Shown here: positions 48,234-55,248 of the stretch, piece by piece
How the letters are laid out: each line of letters opens with the position of its first letter
Position numbering within the stretch: the first letter of the stretch is position 1
Assembly: GCA_022484695.1 (NCBI GenBank)
Contig: JAKVKU010000010.1
Span: 60,296 to 124,295, forward strand
Direction of reading: 5' to 3'
From: Lactobacillus sp.
GTDB taxonomy: Bacteria > Bacillota > Bacilli > Lactobacillales > Lactobacillaceae
Length of the DNA: 64,000 bases
The notes under the pieces: model-generated
Database searches by the model: none
The model's input: only the letters and a program-made list of their open reading frames with translations
Told to the model about the DNA's origin: nothing
Translations under genes and position numbers: made by a program

Positions 48234-48545
48234 CTATTTAGCTTGGATAGCGGCCTGAAATTCACTAATATGCGTGGTCGTAATTAAATTTTTGCCGCCC
48301 TTTAAATCAGCCATTTTCGTTAAAATAGCTGCCAATTTGCGAATATCTTCAGCAGATAATTGTTCCACCGCGTTTAAAAAACGCTGACTGTCATTTAAAT
48401 TAGCCTTAATAAATTGCTTCACTTTTAACTTATCATGGGTATTTTCAATTTGCTGTAAGAACTGTTTTGAACTCAAAAAAGCTACACTGCTGCTGACAGC
48501 TAAAGCCGCCACAGCCCGCAAAAAAAAGCCTTTTGAACGCTTCAT
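48234..48545 (-). CDS. small membrane-anchored protein, function unknown
   Basis: 103 aa. A basic start (MKRSKGFF) and one hydrophobic helix (about 9-24) suggest a signal anchor. The rest is soluble and helical, with a Lys-rich stretch. The ATG follows GGAGG. I do not recognise a family. Confidence 0.65.
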   Translation of the reverse strand: MKRSKGFFLRAVAALAVSSSVAFLSSKQFLQQIENTHDKLKVKQFIKANLNDSQRFLNAVEQLSAEDIRKLAAILTKMADLKGGKNLITTTHISEFQAAIQAK

Positions 48546-48620
48546 AAAACTACCTCCAGATGAATCATCTTCGTCTAGTTTATCATAAAAGCGTTTTTAA
48601 AGGCTAATTTTGAAAATTTT

Positions 48621-49220
48621 CTAATTTTGGCTCCGTAAAATGTAATATCCCTTATCCCGCTGGATAATCTCACAATTGCCAAAAGTAGCTTGCATTAATT
48701 TCTTAGCACTGGGCGCCCCTTGCTTCTTTTGAAGCACTGCAAACAGCTGCCCCCCTGGTAGCAAATGGGCCTTGGCTGCGGTCAACATATCATTGACCAC
48801 TTCTTTGCCAGCTCGAATCGGCGGGTTGGTCCAGATCCCAGCAAATTGCTGATTTAACTTCGCATAGCCGGCGGATTCAACCACTTGCACATTGGTGAGT
48901 TGATTATCTTGGGCATTTTTTTGAGCCAGGGCTAAGGCCCGCTCATTCACATCTGACAGCACAATCTGCCGCTCAGGGAATTGGGCCGCCAAGCTTAGGC
49001 CAATGGGGCCATAGCCACAACCCAGGTCCAATAGCGGACCAGCCACCAGCACTTGGGCTGGAATAGTCCCAATGAGCACTCTGGAGCCGTAATCCACCGT
49101 GCGCTTAGAAAAAACGCCGTTATCCGTGGTGAATTTCAAAGTATGCCCCAGGAGGTCAAAGGTAAATTGTTGTTGGTCACTGGCCACTTCCGGATTTTGG
49201 GAATAATAATACTCTGTCAT
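48621..49220 (-). CDS. class I methyltransferase, RsmC/YbxB-like
   Basis: 199 aa. SAM-binding motif LLDLGCGYGPIGLSLA, acidic LSDVNERAL, and the catalytic NPPI motif of N2-guanine rRNA methyltransferases (IWTNPPIRAG). The substrate is probably a guanine of 16S rRNA, but is not proven. Confidence 0.88.
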   Translation of the reverse strand: MTEYYYSQNPEVASDQQQFTFDLLGHTLKFTTDNGVFSKRTVDYGSRVLIGTIPAQVLVAGPLLDLGCGYGPIGLSLAAQFPERQIVLSDVNERALALAQKNAQDNQLTNVQVVESAGYAKLNQQFAGIWTNPPIRAGKEVVNDMLTAAKAHLLPGGQLFAVLQKKQGAPSAKKLMQATFGNCEIIQRDKGYYILRSQN

Positions 49221-49222
49221 AG

Positions 49223-51865
49223 TTAACCTCGATTTGATTCTTGTTTTTGCGTTTCCCGTTTTTGGGCCTCGCGTTTATGGAAATTCAACATCATACTTGG
49301 TTTCATAATTGGGGATTGGAAATCAGCCGGGTCGATCCGTTTGTTCACCACTAATAAAATCTGCAGCATGGTGAAAATCAAAGAGCTGCTTCTAGGATAA
49401 ACAATATAGCGAGATACCCAACGGGTCACGTACTTATTCTTATAAGAACGCAGGCCTTCAAAACTAAAGAAACGATAGCCATATTGATAAATTAAATGGG
49501 CCACCCGCTCCCCTAGAAAGGCATGCTTATAAATCCCCACGTTGGCTAAAGGTGCCATCCCCATGTTGAAGTAATGGTAGCCTTCGTCTCGGACTTGATA
49601 GAACAAATTAATGAAAATCTCATCCATGATTCCGGATGGTGCATCTTGGCTGTGGCGCATCAAATCAATACTGGTGATTTCATGATCGCCAGTGGGCATT
49701 AGGTTGGCAAAGGCCACTAACTTACCGTCTTTATCTCGGATCACCGCAATCGGGGTTTGTTCCAGGTAATAACGGTCAAAAAAGCCCAAGGAGAACCCTT
49801 TTTCCGCCTTACCAGCCAACCAGCTATCGGAGATGGCTTTTAACTGTTGGAAATCCGCATCAGAAAATGGCGGTTCCAACATACCAAAAGTATACCCTTC
49901 CCGCTTAAAGCGGTTCATCAACGCCCGCTGGCCCTTATGTTTGTTGCCGGAGATATTAAAGTTTGGCAGCGCCACAAAACCTTCTTCACCAAACTTGATA
50001 AAATCATAGCCATATTCGTGCATGACCATGGTGAAATTATCTGATACTTCATAAAAGACAATTTGTAAATCCTGTTGGTCCGCATCTTTGATAAAGGCCG
50101 TAATGGCTTCATGGAGATACGTTTGATTCCCCACCGGTTCACCCATGACGATCAATTTATCCGCATTTTTTCGGTATAAGAAAAATAGCTGATCTTCCCC
50201 ATCCACGGTGTAATAATAAATGGATTTATCCCGGGAATAAGCTAAGTGGCTGACTTCATTGCCCCCAAAGGTGTCGATGACCGTGGCTACCCGCTTGGCG
50301 TCAAACCCCGCATTTAAGTCTTTGCCGCCCCGATGCAGGTATTCTTGAATCAAGACCAAGATCAATGCAGCTAGAAAAACTAAAATCAAGCCGGTAAACC
50401 AAATCCGCTCTGACGGGAACAATAACGCATCCGGTACCGGGCGGCGGTGATGAATCCTTGGGGAATTCATAAAGCCAACAATGGCATACAGGATAAAGGT
50501 CAAGACATAAACGGTACTGTCAAACAACCGCCCACCCCAAGAAATTTCCAGTTTATCCCGATACAGCTCGCCTTTGGTAAAAAACATGGCTAAGAGGACC
50601 AGGATAAAAATAACAAATAAGGTGGTACTGGCATCCCGTAAGAAGACATTGACGATGGCGATCACCAATAAAATCATTGTCGGCCAATAAGCCTTTTTTA
50701 CCCGATTGGCCACACCCCGGGCTAAGCCAATCAACATGAACGCCACAATAATGTTGTAGGTGCGATCAATAAAGGCTAAGGCATAAGGATAAAGTCCGCC
50801 AATAAACCGGCTGGTGCGAATCCAGTTGGGCACGGTGGCGGCCAGCAGCATCATGATAGCTGCGGCGTATAAGAAAAAGACAATGAACGTGTGGGATAAG
50901 CGTTGCAGGAACTGCTTGGGGATATCATCCAAGTACTTATTGAACTTGGCCCCAGTGTCATGGATGAAAAAGCCTGCCCCAATGGCAAAAGGAATCAGAT
51001 AGTAGAATATCCGGTAAAATAACAACCACACCACAGCCACGCTGCTATCAATGCCCGCTGCCGGTAAGCCCAGGAGCATCATGGCATCAAAACTGCCTAA
51101 GCCCCCAGGAACCATGGAAACGACCCCTACGACGTTGGCAATCATGAACAGTGGAAAAACCGCAGCTAAGTCCCTAATACCTAAGAAATAACCAATGACT
51201 AAAAAGAACCCGCCGGCAAAAGCCCATTCGAAAAAGGAGCCCATGGTTAGCCGCAATTCTTTGCGCAGGTTTAAGCCTTCAAAGAATTCCGATTCTCTAA
51301 AGTGGGTAAAGGCCAATAAGGTGGGCGTGTATAAAGAACCCCCCACAAGCCAGATCCAGTAATTACTAAATTCTCGCCCAATGTTAAAGCCAAAGATCAA
51401 AACTAAGGAAACAATACTTAAAATCGACAAACCCGACAATAAGAACAACGCAATCTTAGAGATCGCATAGATGATTTCCTTACGAGTGGCATGCTTGCCA
51501 TAAAAATTAGCCCGCAGTGTCGCCCCTAATACCCCCCCAGAACCAATCAGGTTATTGAAGGTATTGACCGTCCAGCCCGCCATGAGAATTTGCTTGGTGG
51601 GGGTGCGTTCTGGTAAGAAGTCTTGAATTTCAAAGTCGTAATTCAGCATGGGCGTGACCGCAATCAAACCCAAAACGGTCATGAATAAAATCGATAATGG
51701 ACTTTGACTGTGGAGGCTCTCGGATAGTTTGCGCTGATCGATGCCTTGGAGTATTCGGCCAATGGCGATAATGACAAAGGTCAGGACTGAAAGAATGAAA
51801 ATTGCTTTTAGAATATTTTTGTGTTTTGACACGAATGCCATTAATTTTTTAAATAGCGCCTTCAC
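49223..51865 (-). CDS. mprF: phosphatidylglycerol lysyltransferase/flippase MprF
   Basis: About 880 aa. The N-terminal ~550 residues form some 14 membrane helices (flippase). The C-terminal GNAT-like domain (about 560-860) is the aminoacyl-PG synthase. The GTG at 51865 is 9 nt after GGGAGG. Aminoacylation of PG lowers the surface charge and protects against cationic peptides. Whether it uses Lys or Ala is not readable. Confidence 0.9.
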   Translation of the reverse strand: MKALFKKLMAFVSKHKNILKAIFILSVLTFVIIAIGRILQGIDQRKLSESLHSQSPLSILFMTVLGLIAVTPMLNYDFEIQDFLPERTPTKQILMAGWTVNTFNNLIGSGGVLGATLRANFYGKHATRKEIIYAISKIALFLLSGLSILSIVSLVLIFGFNIGREFSNYWIWLVGGSLYTPTLLAFTHFRESEFFEGLNLRKELRLTMGSFFEWAFAGGFFLVIGYFLGIRDLAAVFPLFMIANVVGVVSMVPGGLGSFDAMMLLGLPAAGIDSSVAVVWLLFYRIFYYLIPFAIGAGFFIHDTGAKFNKYLDDIPKQFLQRLSHTFIVFFLYAAAIMMLLAATVPNWIRTSRFIGGLYPYALAFIDRTYNIIVAFMLIGLARGVANRVKKAYWPTMILLVIAIVNVFLRDASTTLFVIFILVLLAMFFTKGELYRDKLEISWGGRLFDSTVYVLTFILYAIVGFMNSPRIHHRRPVPDALLFPSERIWFTGLILVFLAALILVLIQEYLHRGGKDLNAGFDAKRVATVIDTFGGNEVSHLAYSRDKSIYYYTVDGEDQLFFLYRKNADKLIVMGEPVGNQTYLHEAITAFIKDADQQDLQIVFYEVSDNFTMVMHEYGYDFIKFGEEGFVALPNFNISGNKHKGQRALMNRFKREGYTFGMLEPPFSDADFQQLKAISDSWLAGKAEKGFSLGFFDRYYLEQTPIAVIRDKDGKLVAFANLMPTGDHEITSIDLMRHSQDAPSGIMDEIFINLFYQVRDEGYHYFNMGMAPLANVGIYKHAFLGERVAHLIYQYGYRFFSFEGLRSYKNKYVTRWVSRYIVYPRSSSLIFTMLQILLVVNKRIDPADFQSPIMKPSMMLNFHKREAQKRETQKQESNRG

Positions 51866-51965
51866 AAGTGTTTTCCTCCCCAAAATTGTTACTTTCCATT
51901 ATACATGATTATTTGCGGAATCCATACGGAATTGACCACCCTTGCAAAACTGTTAGAGAATGCAA

Positions 51966-51999
51966 AAAAGGAGCTGGAAAATAAATTCCAACTCCCCTA
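51966..51999 (-). terminator. terminator of the rplJ-rplL operon
   Basis: GGAGCTGGAA ... TTCCAACTCC with a plus-strand A-run before it, 17 bp past the rplL stop. Confidence 0.8.
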
Positions 52000-52015
52000 A
52001 AGTCAAATGAATGAA

Positions 52016-52387
52016 CTATTTCAAAGTAACTGTTGCGCCAACAGCTTCTAATTGTTCCTTCAACTTGTCAGCATCATCTTTAGAAAGACCTTCTTTGATG
52101 ATTGAAGGTGCGCTATCAACTAAGCCCTTAGCATCTTTCAAGCCAAGTTCAGTGATTGTACGTACTTCTTTGATAACTTTAACTTTTTCTTGACCTGCTT
52201 CTGTTAATTCAACATCGAATTCAGATTTTTCGTCAGCGCCACCGTCGCCGCCAGCAGCACCTGCAGCAGCTACTGGAGCAGCAGCAGAAACACCAAATTC
52301 TTCTTCAATAGCTTTAACTAAGTCGCTTAATTCTAAGACAGAAGCGTCTTTTAATTGATCGACAATTGCATTTACATCTAATGCCAT
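52016..52387 (-). CDS. rplL: 50S ribosomal protein L7/L12
   Basis: 123 aa. N-terminal dimerisation helices ([20 protein letters not shown]), Ala/Gly hinge and the conserved C-terminal domain ([22 protein letters not shown]). It is the stalk protein that recruits translational GTPases. Confidence 0.98.
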   Translation of the reverse strand: MALDVNAIVDQLKDASVLELSDLVKAIEEEFGVSAAAPVAAAGAAGGDGGADEKSEFDVELTEAGQEKVKVIKEVRTITELGLKDAKGLVDSAPSIIKEGLSKDDADKLKEQLEAVGATVTLK

Positions 52388-52440
52388 GTTTTGTATCCTC
52401 CATTTTATAGGTCCGAGTTTTTTAGTAAAATTTTAAAACA

Positions 52441-52950
52441 TTAAGCAGCGGGTTCGTCGCCTTTGCTGTCAGCAATAGCTTTAACAGCGTAAGCCACGTT
52501 GCGAACTGGTGCTTGTAATACAGAAAGTAACATAGATAGCAAGCCTTCGCGACTTGGTAACTTGGATAATTGATCGATTTGATCTAAAGAAGCTACTTTA
52601 CCTTCGATCATACCACCTTTGATTTCCAAAGCTTCGATGTCTTTGGCAAACTTAGCGATGATACGTGCAGGTGCAACAACATCTTCATAAGAAAAGGCAA
52701 TTGCAGTAGGTCCAGTGAATGTTTCATCCAAACCTTCGTAGCCAGCTTTGTCAGCAGCACGACGCAAGTAAGTGTTTTTGATGACTTCTAAGTCAACACC
52801 TTCTGCACGTAATTGTGCCCGTAATTCAGTAGCTTGTTCAACAGTTAAACCTAAATAGTCAACAACGACGATAGATTTAGACTTGCCAAATTTTTCTACT
52901 AATTCATCAACAGCAGCAGCTTTTTTTGCAATAACTTGTGCATTAGCCAA
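52441..52950 (-). CDS. rplJ: 50S ribosomal protein L10
   Basis: 169 aa. It anchors L7/L12 dimers and binds its own mRNA leader. Family opening [31 protein letters not shown]. Downstream of the L10 leader. Confidence 0.98.
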   Translation of the reverse strand: MANAQVIAKKAAAVDELVEKFGKSKSIVVVDYLGLTVEQATELRAQLRAEGVDLEVIKNTYLRRAADKAGYEGLDETFTGPTAIAFSYEDVVAPARIIAKFAKDIEALEIKGGMIEGKVASLDQIDQLSKLPSREGLLSMLLSVLQAPVRNVAYAVKAIADSKGDEPAA

Positions 52951-53107
52951 TTGAGTTTCACCTCCGTATAATTTTTTGGCATCGGAGTATAAAAAAACTC
53001 CATGCCATAAGACATAGAGAAATTACTTAACGTGTTTCCTCGGCAGGGTATTGAGACATTAATGTCACCTGAGTCTTAGGCAATAAAACAACCGAGACTC
53101 ATCATAT
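52951..53107 (-). promoter_or_regulatory. ribosomal protein L10 leader (autoregulatory)
   Basis: The minus strand has TTGCCTAAGACTCAGGTGAC, then CCCTGCCGAGG, the conserved L10(L12)4-binding kink-turn blocks. At 53019-52991 CTCTATG-N8-CATGGAG is followed by seven Ts, an attenuator terminator. A competing hairpin, GGCATGGAGT ... ACTCCGATGCC, covers the same bases. The layout supports feedback attenuation. Confidence 0.85.
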
Positions 53108-53152
53108 CATGGGTGGCCGTTGGCGTCAATCTTTTTTTAGAATTCAGTTAAT

Positions 53153-53365
53153 TTACATGGTGGCAAAGACCTTGGGCCATTTGCGCCGGGCAAAAGCATT
53201 CAAGCGCATCTCAAGCCAAATACCGATGAAACCGGCCATTATCGCCACTAAGGTACTATGGTGGACGGCCATATAGACCCAATATTGATCCACAAGGGCA
53301 CAGATCACCACAATACTGCCTTTGATAAGCCAATACCCACAGAATAATCTAATGATAAAGCCCAT
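53153..53365 (-). CDS. small two-helix membrane protein, unknown function
   Basis: 70 aa with two hydrophobic segments (about 3-25 and 30-50) and a basic tail (ARRKWPKVFATM). It overlaps the end of the TPM-domain gene by one base, so the two are coupled. No family recognised. Confidence 0.6.
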   Translation of the reverse strand: MGFIIRLFCGYWLIKGSIVVICALVDQYWVYMAVHHSTLVAIMAGFIGIWLEMRLNAFARRKWPKVFATM

Positions 53366-54192
53366 TATAAGCCGCCCCCTAACCCGTTATTATTGTTGTT
53401 TTTATCCATAATTTGGCCGATGACATAGCCTTCAAAAAAGCCGTCATCGTAATGTTCGTTTGGCCCAGGTCCGGCGGAAGAATCGTCATCGTTACGGGCC
53501 ACAAATTTGATGACAATCAATATTAGCCAAACAATTATAATACCAGTTTTGATACCATTAATCGAATCCCAATCGAAGCTTCCCTGTAAATTGCTAGGTT
53601 GGTCCACATAATGTTTTTTAGTAAAGGTGGCCGTGCGGTTAAATACCTTCATGATGTTTTTAGCAGATATATCCGACTTCTTTATAAAAGCCATGGTGTA
53701 CCAAATTTGAAAATCAGATATATCCCCGCCCGTTGCAATCTTAATTTCATAATGGCCGGCGGTTGGATAAACATAAATCAGATTAACGCCCGGCACTTTA
53801 GTGAGGTTTTCATCAACGTTGACTGGCGCTTTGGGATCTGAGCCAAAAATCGAATACTCGAAGGGATCACTGCCCCCAGAAACCGCATCAGGCAGGTTTG
53901 TGGTTAATATATTAACCATTTGATAATAACCAGACCTAGGCTTCTTTGGAAAAGTGTAAAGAAACACCTGCACATTATCATTGGTTAAATTGTCAGCATG
54001 CCGTGTTGCTAGGCTTTTGTTAACGTCATGAATATGCTCAATATCCCCATCGCTTAAAATACCCATATAGTCTTTAACTTGAAAGTCCACATACGGATCA
54101 TCCGCAAACACGTCTGTGGGCCGGTCAATTCCAATAGTTATGAGCAGGCCCGCCAATATACTGATGACTAGCCAAAATCCCCGCTTCTTCAA
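53365..54192 (-). CDS. TPM-domain membrane protein
   Basis: 275 aa. Signal peptide or anchor (KKRGFWLVISILAGLLITIG), an extracytoplasmic TPM (Psb32/MOLO1-like) domain (VKDYMGILSDGDIEHIHDVN...), one membrane helix (about 218-236) and an Asp/Asn/Gly-rich cytoplasmic tail. The TTG at 54192 has GGGAG 8 nt upstream. The TTG 15 nt earlier overlaps that site. The role is unknown. It lies between the cas9 island and rplJ. Confidence 0.75.
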   Translation of the reverse strand: MKKRGFWLVISILAGLLITIGIDRPTDVFADDPYVDFQVKDYMGILSDGDIEHIHDVNKSLATRHADNLTNDNVQVFLYTFPKKPRSGYYQMVNILTTNLPDAVSGGSDPFEYSIFGSDPKAPVNVDENLTKVPGVNLIYVYPTAGHYEIKIATGGDISDFQIWYTMAFIKKSDISAKNIMKVFNRTATFTKKHYVDQPSNLQGSFDWDSINGIKTGIIIVWLILIVIKFVARNDDDSSAGPGPNEHYDDGFFEGYVIGQIMDKNNNNNGLGGGL

Positions 54193-54296
54193 ACCCTCAT
54201 CTCCCAATGATTGGTGCTTCGTTTCTTTTTATCATAGCATAATTTTAATCTTAGATAGTCATAAATTCACAAATATGTACATTGAAATCTACGGCA

Positions 54297-54325
54297 AACA
54301 AAAAGCGCAGCCTAAAAGCCACGCT
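54297..54325 (-). terminator. Rho-independent terminator of the crRNA-like RNA
   Basis: AGCGTGGC-N6-GCTGCGCT is a fully paired 8-bp stem (two G-U pairs) followed by TTTTGTTT on the minus strand. It lies 15 nt after the repeat-like segment. The upstream TPM gene reads away from it. Confidence 0.75.
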
Positions 54326-54339
54326 AAATAAAGCCATCC

Positions 54340-54375
54340 GATTTTGAATCTATTGAACTGACATGCATCCAGAAT
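54340..54375 (-). repeat. solitary CRISPR-repeat-like sequence
   Basis: 36 nt on the minus strand, beginning ATTCTGGATGCATGTCAG and ending TTCAATAGATTCAAAATC. TTGAATCTATTGA and CATGCA are shared with the tracrRNA anti-repeat on the opposite (plus) strand. The first base is A where type II-A repeats have G. Confidence 0.6.
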
Positions 54376-54452
54376 ATCAGGAGACAAATTTTAAATAAAT
54401 TTATCTAGAACTCACATATAATCTGGGGTAATTGCATGAATGCAACGATAGA

Positions 54453-54481
54453 ACTATATCTCCTAATTAAGGGATTGTCAA
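54453..54481 (-). promoter_or_regulatory. consensus sigma-A promoter for the crRNA-like RNA
   Basis: TTGACA (54481-54476), exactly 17 nt, TATAGT (54458-54453): a perfect -35 and 5 of 6 at -10. The predicted start near 54446 is followed by the palindrome TTGCAT-TC-ATGCAA (54443-54430). Confidence 0.7.
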
Positions 54482-54692
54482 ACTAGTTTCAATCATTGCT
54501 ATTCAAATCCAGTACTTATTGCTCGGACACACATCCAGAATATGACCGTAGTGGTGAAATTGCGCCAAACATTATCGGCCATGACGAAAACCTTCTCACT
54601 GATTAGAACTATGCAAACGAGCTTCAAAGATTGAAGAACTTTTTGACATATTATATGATGGCTTCAACGAAGACGAACACTCAAGATAGAAG
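54480..54692 (+). pseudogene. decayed small gene
   Basis: One frame reads ...THPEYDRSGEIAPNIIGHDE then NLLTD and a stop at about 54606. After a frame change, KIEELFDILYDGFNEDEHSR and a stop follow. The two pieces read like consecutive parts of one acidic protein interrupted by a frameshift. The family is not recognised. It precedes the small gene at 54741, so the pair may be a remnant of a plasmid- or phage-type two-gene unit. Confidence 0.45.
54506..54541 (-). repeat. second, weaker repeat-like sequence
   Basis: On the minus strand ATTCTGGATG is identical to the start of the 54375 repeat. The following bases differ but still pair with the anti-repeat through G-U pairs at most positions (about 19 of 24). 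It overlaps the decayed coding frame (HPEY codons) and lies upstream of the consensus promoter, so it may be coincidental. Confidence 0.25.
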
Positions 54693-54740
54693 CCTCTCTT
54701 AAAAGGCATCGGACGGTATTTATGAATCGGAGGTATTATT

Positions 54741-54911
54741 ATGACCGACCATCAGAAAAAAGAATATATGGTCTCACGTGACGAACGACCGCTCACAGAA
54801 GCTGAAAAAGCCCATATTAAAGAAATTGAAAGCCAACCTGGTTATAAAGAGCGGCATGAAGCATTCCTAAGACGTTTTGAGAAACGGTTCAATACTGACA
54901 AATTAAGCTGA
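54741..54911 (+). CDS. small charged protein, unknown function
   Basis: 56 aa: MTDHQKKEYMVSRDERPLT and ending FLRRFEKRFNTDKLS. GGAGG is 8 nt before the ATG and a terminator follows 19 bp after the stop, so it has the signals of a real gene. It is highly charged and helical, resembling small antitoxin or plasmid accessory proteins, but I cannot assign it. It sits between the crRNA-like RNA and the tracrRNA, so an accessory role in that system is possible. Confidence 0.55.
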   Translation: MTDHQKKEYMVSRDERPLTEAEKAHIKEIESQPGYKERHEAFLRRFEKRFNTDKLS

Positions 54912-54929
54912 AAGTTGAAATCGCAATCA

Positions 54930-54953
54930 AGCCGCAACCATGCGGTTTTTTTA
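54930..54953 (+). terminator. terminator after the small charged protein gene
   Basis: AGCCGCA-ACCA-TGCGGTTTTTTT hairpin. Confidence 0.85.
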
Positions 54954-55106
54954 ATGCCCTTTCCCCCGCGTTACGAGTGCTAAAGTTACAACATGGGGTC
55001 GCTTGAATCCACATGAATTGATATCCATATCATGTCAAAAATTCACTTCATTTTTTCTCTTGATATGTTAAACTATTTTCGTAGGCTCATCCCCTACAAA
55101 GACCAA

Positions 55107-55248
55107 TCTTGAATCTATTGATCTGGCATGCAGTGTCAGAACAAAACAAGGTCATTGATCAAGTTTATAGCGCTTCTTTTGAAAGTGGGGCTTATGCCCA
55201 TACATATAAAGAAATCCTATGCCACGTTATCTGGCATAGGATTTTTTT
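55107..55248 (+). ncRNA. tracrRNA of the Cas9 system
   Basis: The anti-repeat is 55109-55142, with an upper stem TTGAATCTATTGATCTGGCA then TGCA, a GTGU bulge and a lower stem CAGAAC. The nexus follows: AAGG-TCATTGATCAAG with a GGUC/GAUC stem. Next come two small hairpins (CGCTT ... AAGTG, GGGC-TTAT-GCCC) and a 12-bp terminator, AATCCTATGCCA ... TGGCATAGGATTTTTTT. It converges on cas9, and its terminator T-run reaches the cas9 stop codon. The 5' end is uncertain. A hairpin GTAGG ... CCTAC lies at 55081-55097. The layout matches type II-A tracrRNAs. Confidence 0.8.

Larger units (their letters stand above)
54297..54446 (-). ncRNA. crRNA-like small RNA with a single CRISPR-repeat-like segment
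   Basis: A ~150-nt minus-strand transcript is defined by a consensus promoter (54481-54453) and a terminator (54325-54297). It contains one repeat-like segment at 54375-54340 whose 3' two-thirds pairs with the tracrRNA anti-repeat (55109-55132) over 24 nt with one mismatch and one wobble. A 5-bp lower stem (TTCUG with CAGAA) and a bulge of GA opposite GTGU are the same form as in type II-A crRNA:tracrRNA. The 20 nt before it (54395-54376, TTTAAAATTTGTCTCCTGAT) would be the guide. No second repeat of equal quality exists, so this is not an array. All of this is from sequence, and expression is untested. Confidence 0.6.

Noticed and set aside
55002..55045. Another anti-repeat-like stretch (CTTGAATCC ... 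ATTGATATCC ... CATGTCAAAA)
   Set aside because: It shares short words with the tracrRNA anti-repeat but needs several gaps, and lacks the bulge, the lower stem and a nexus after it.
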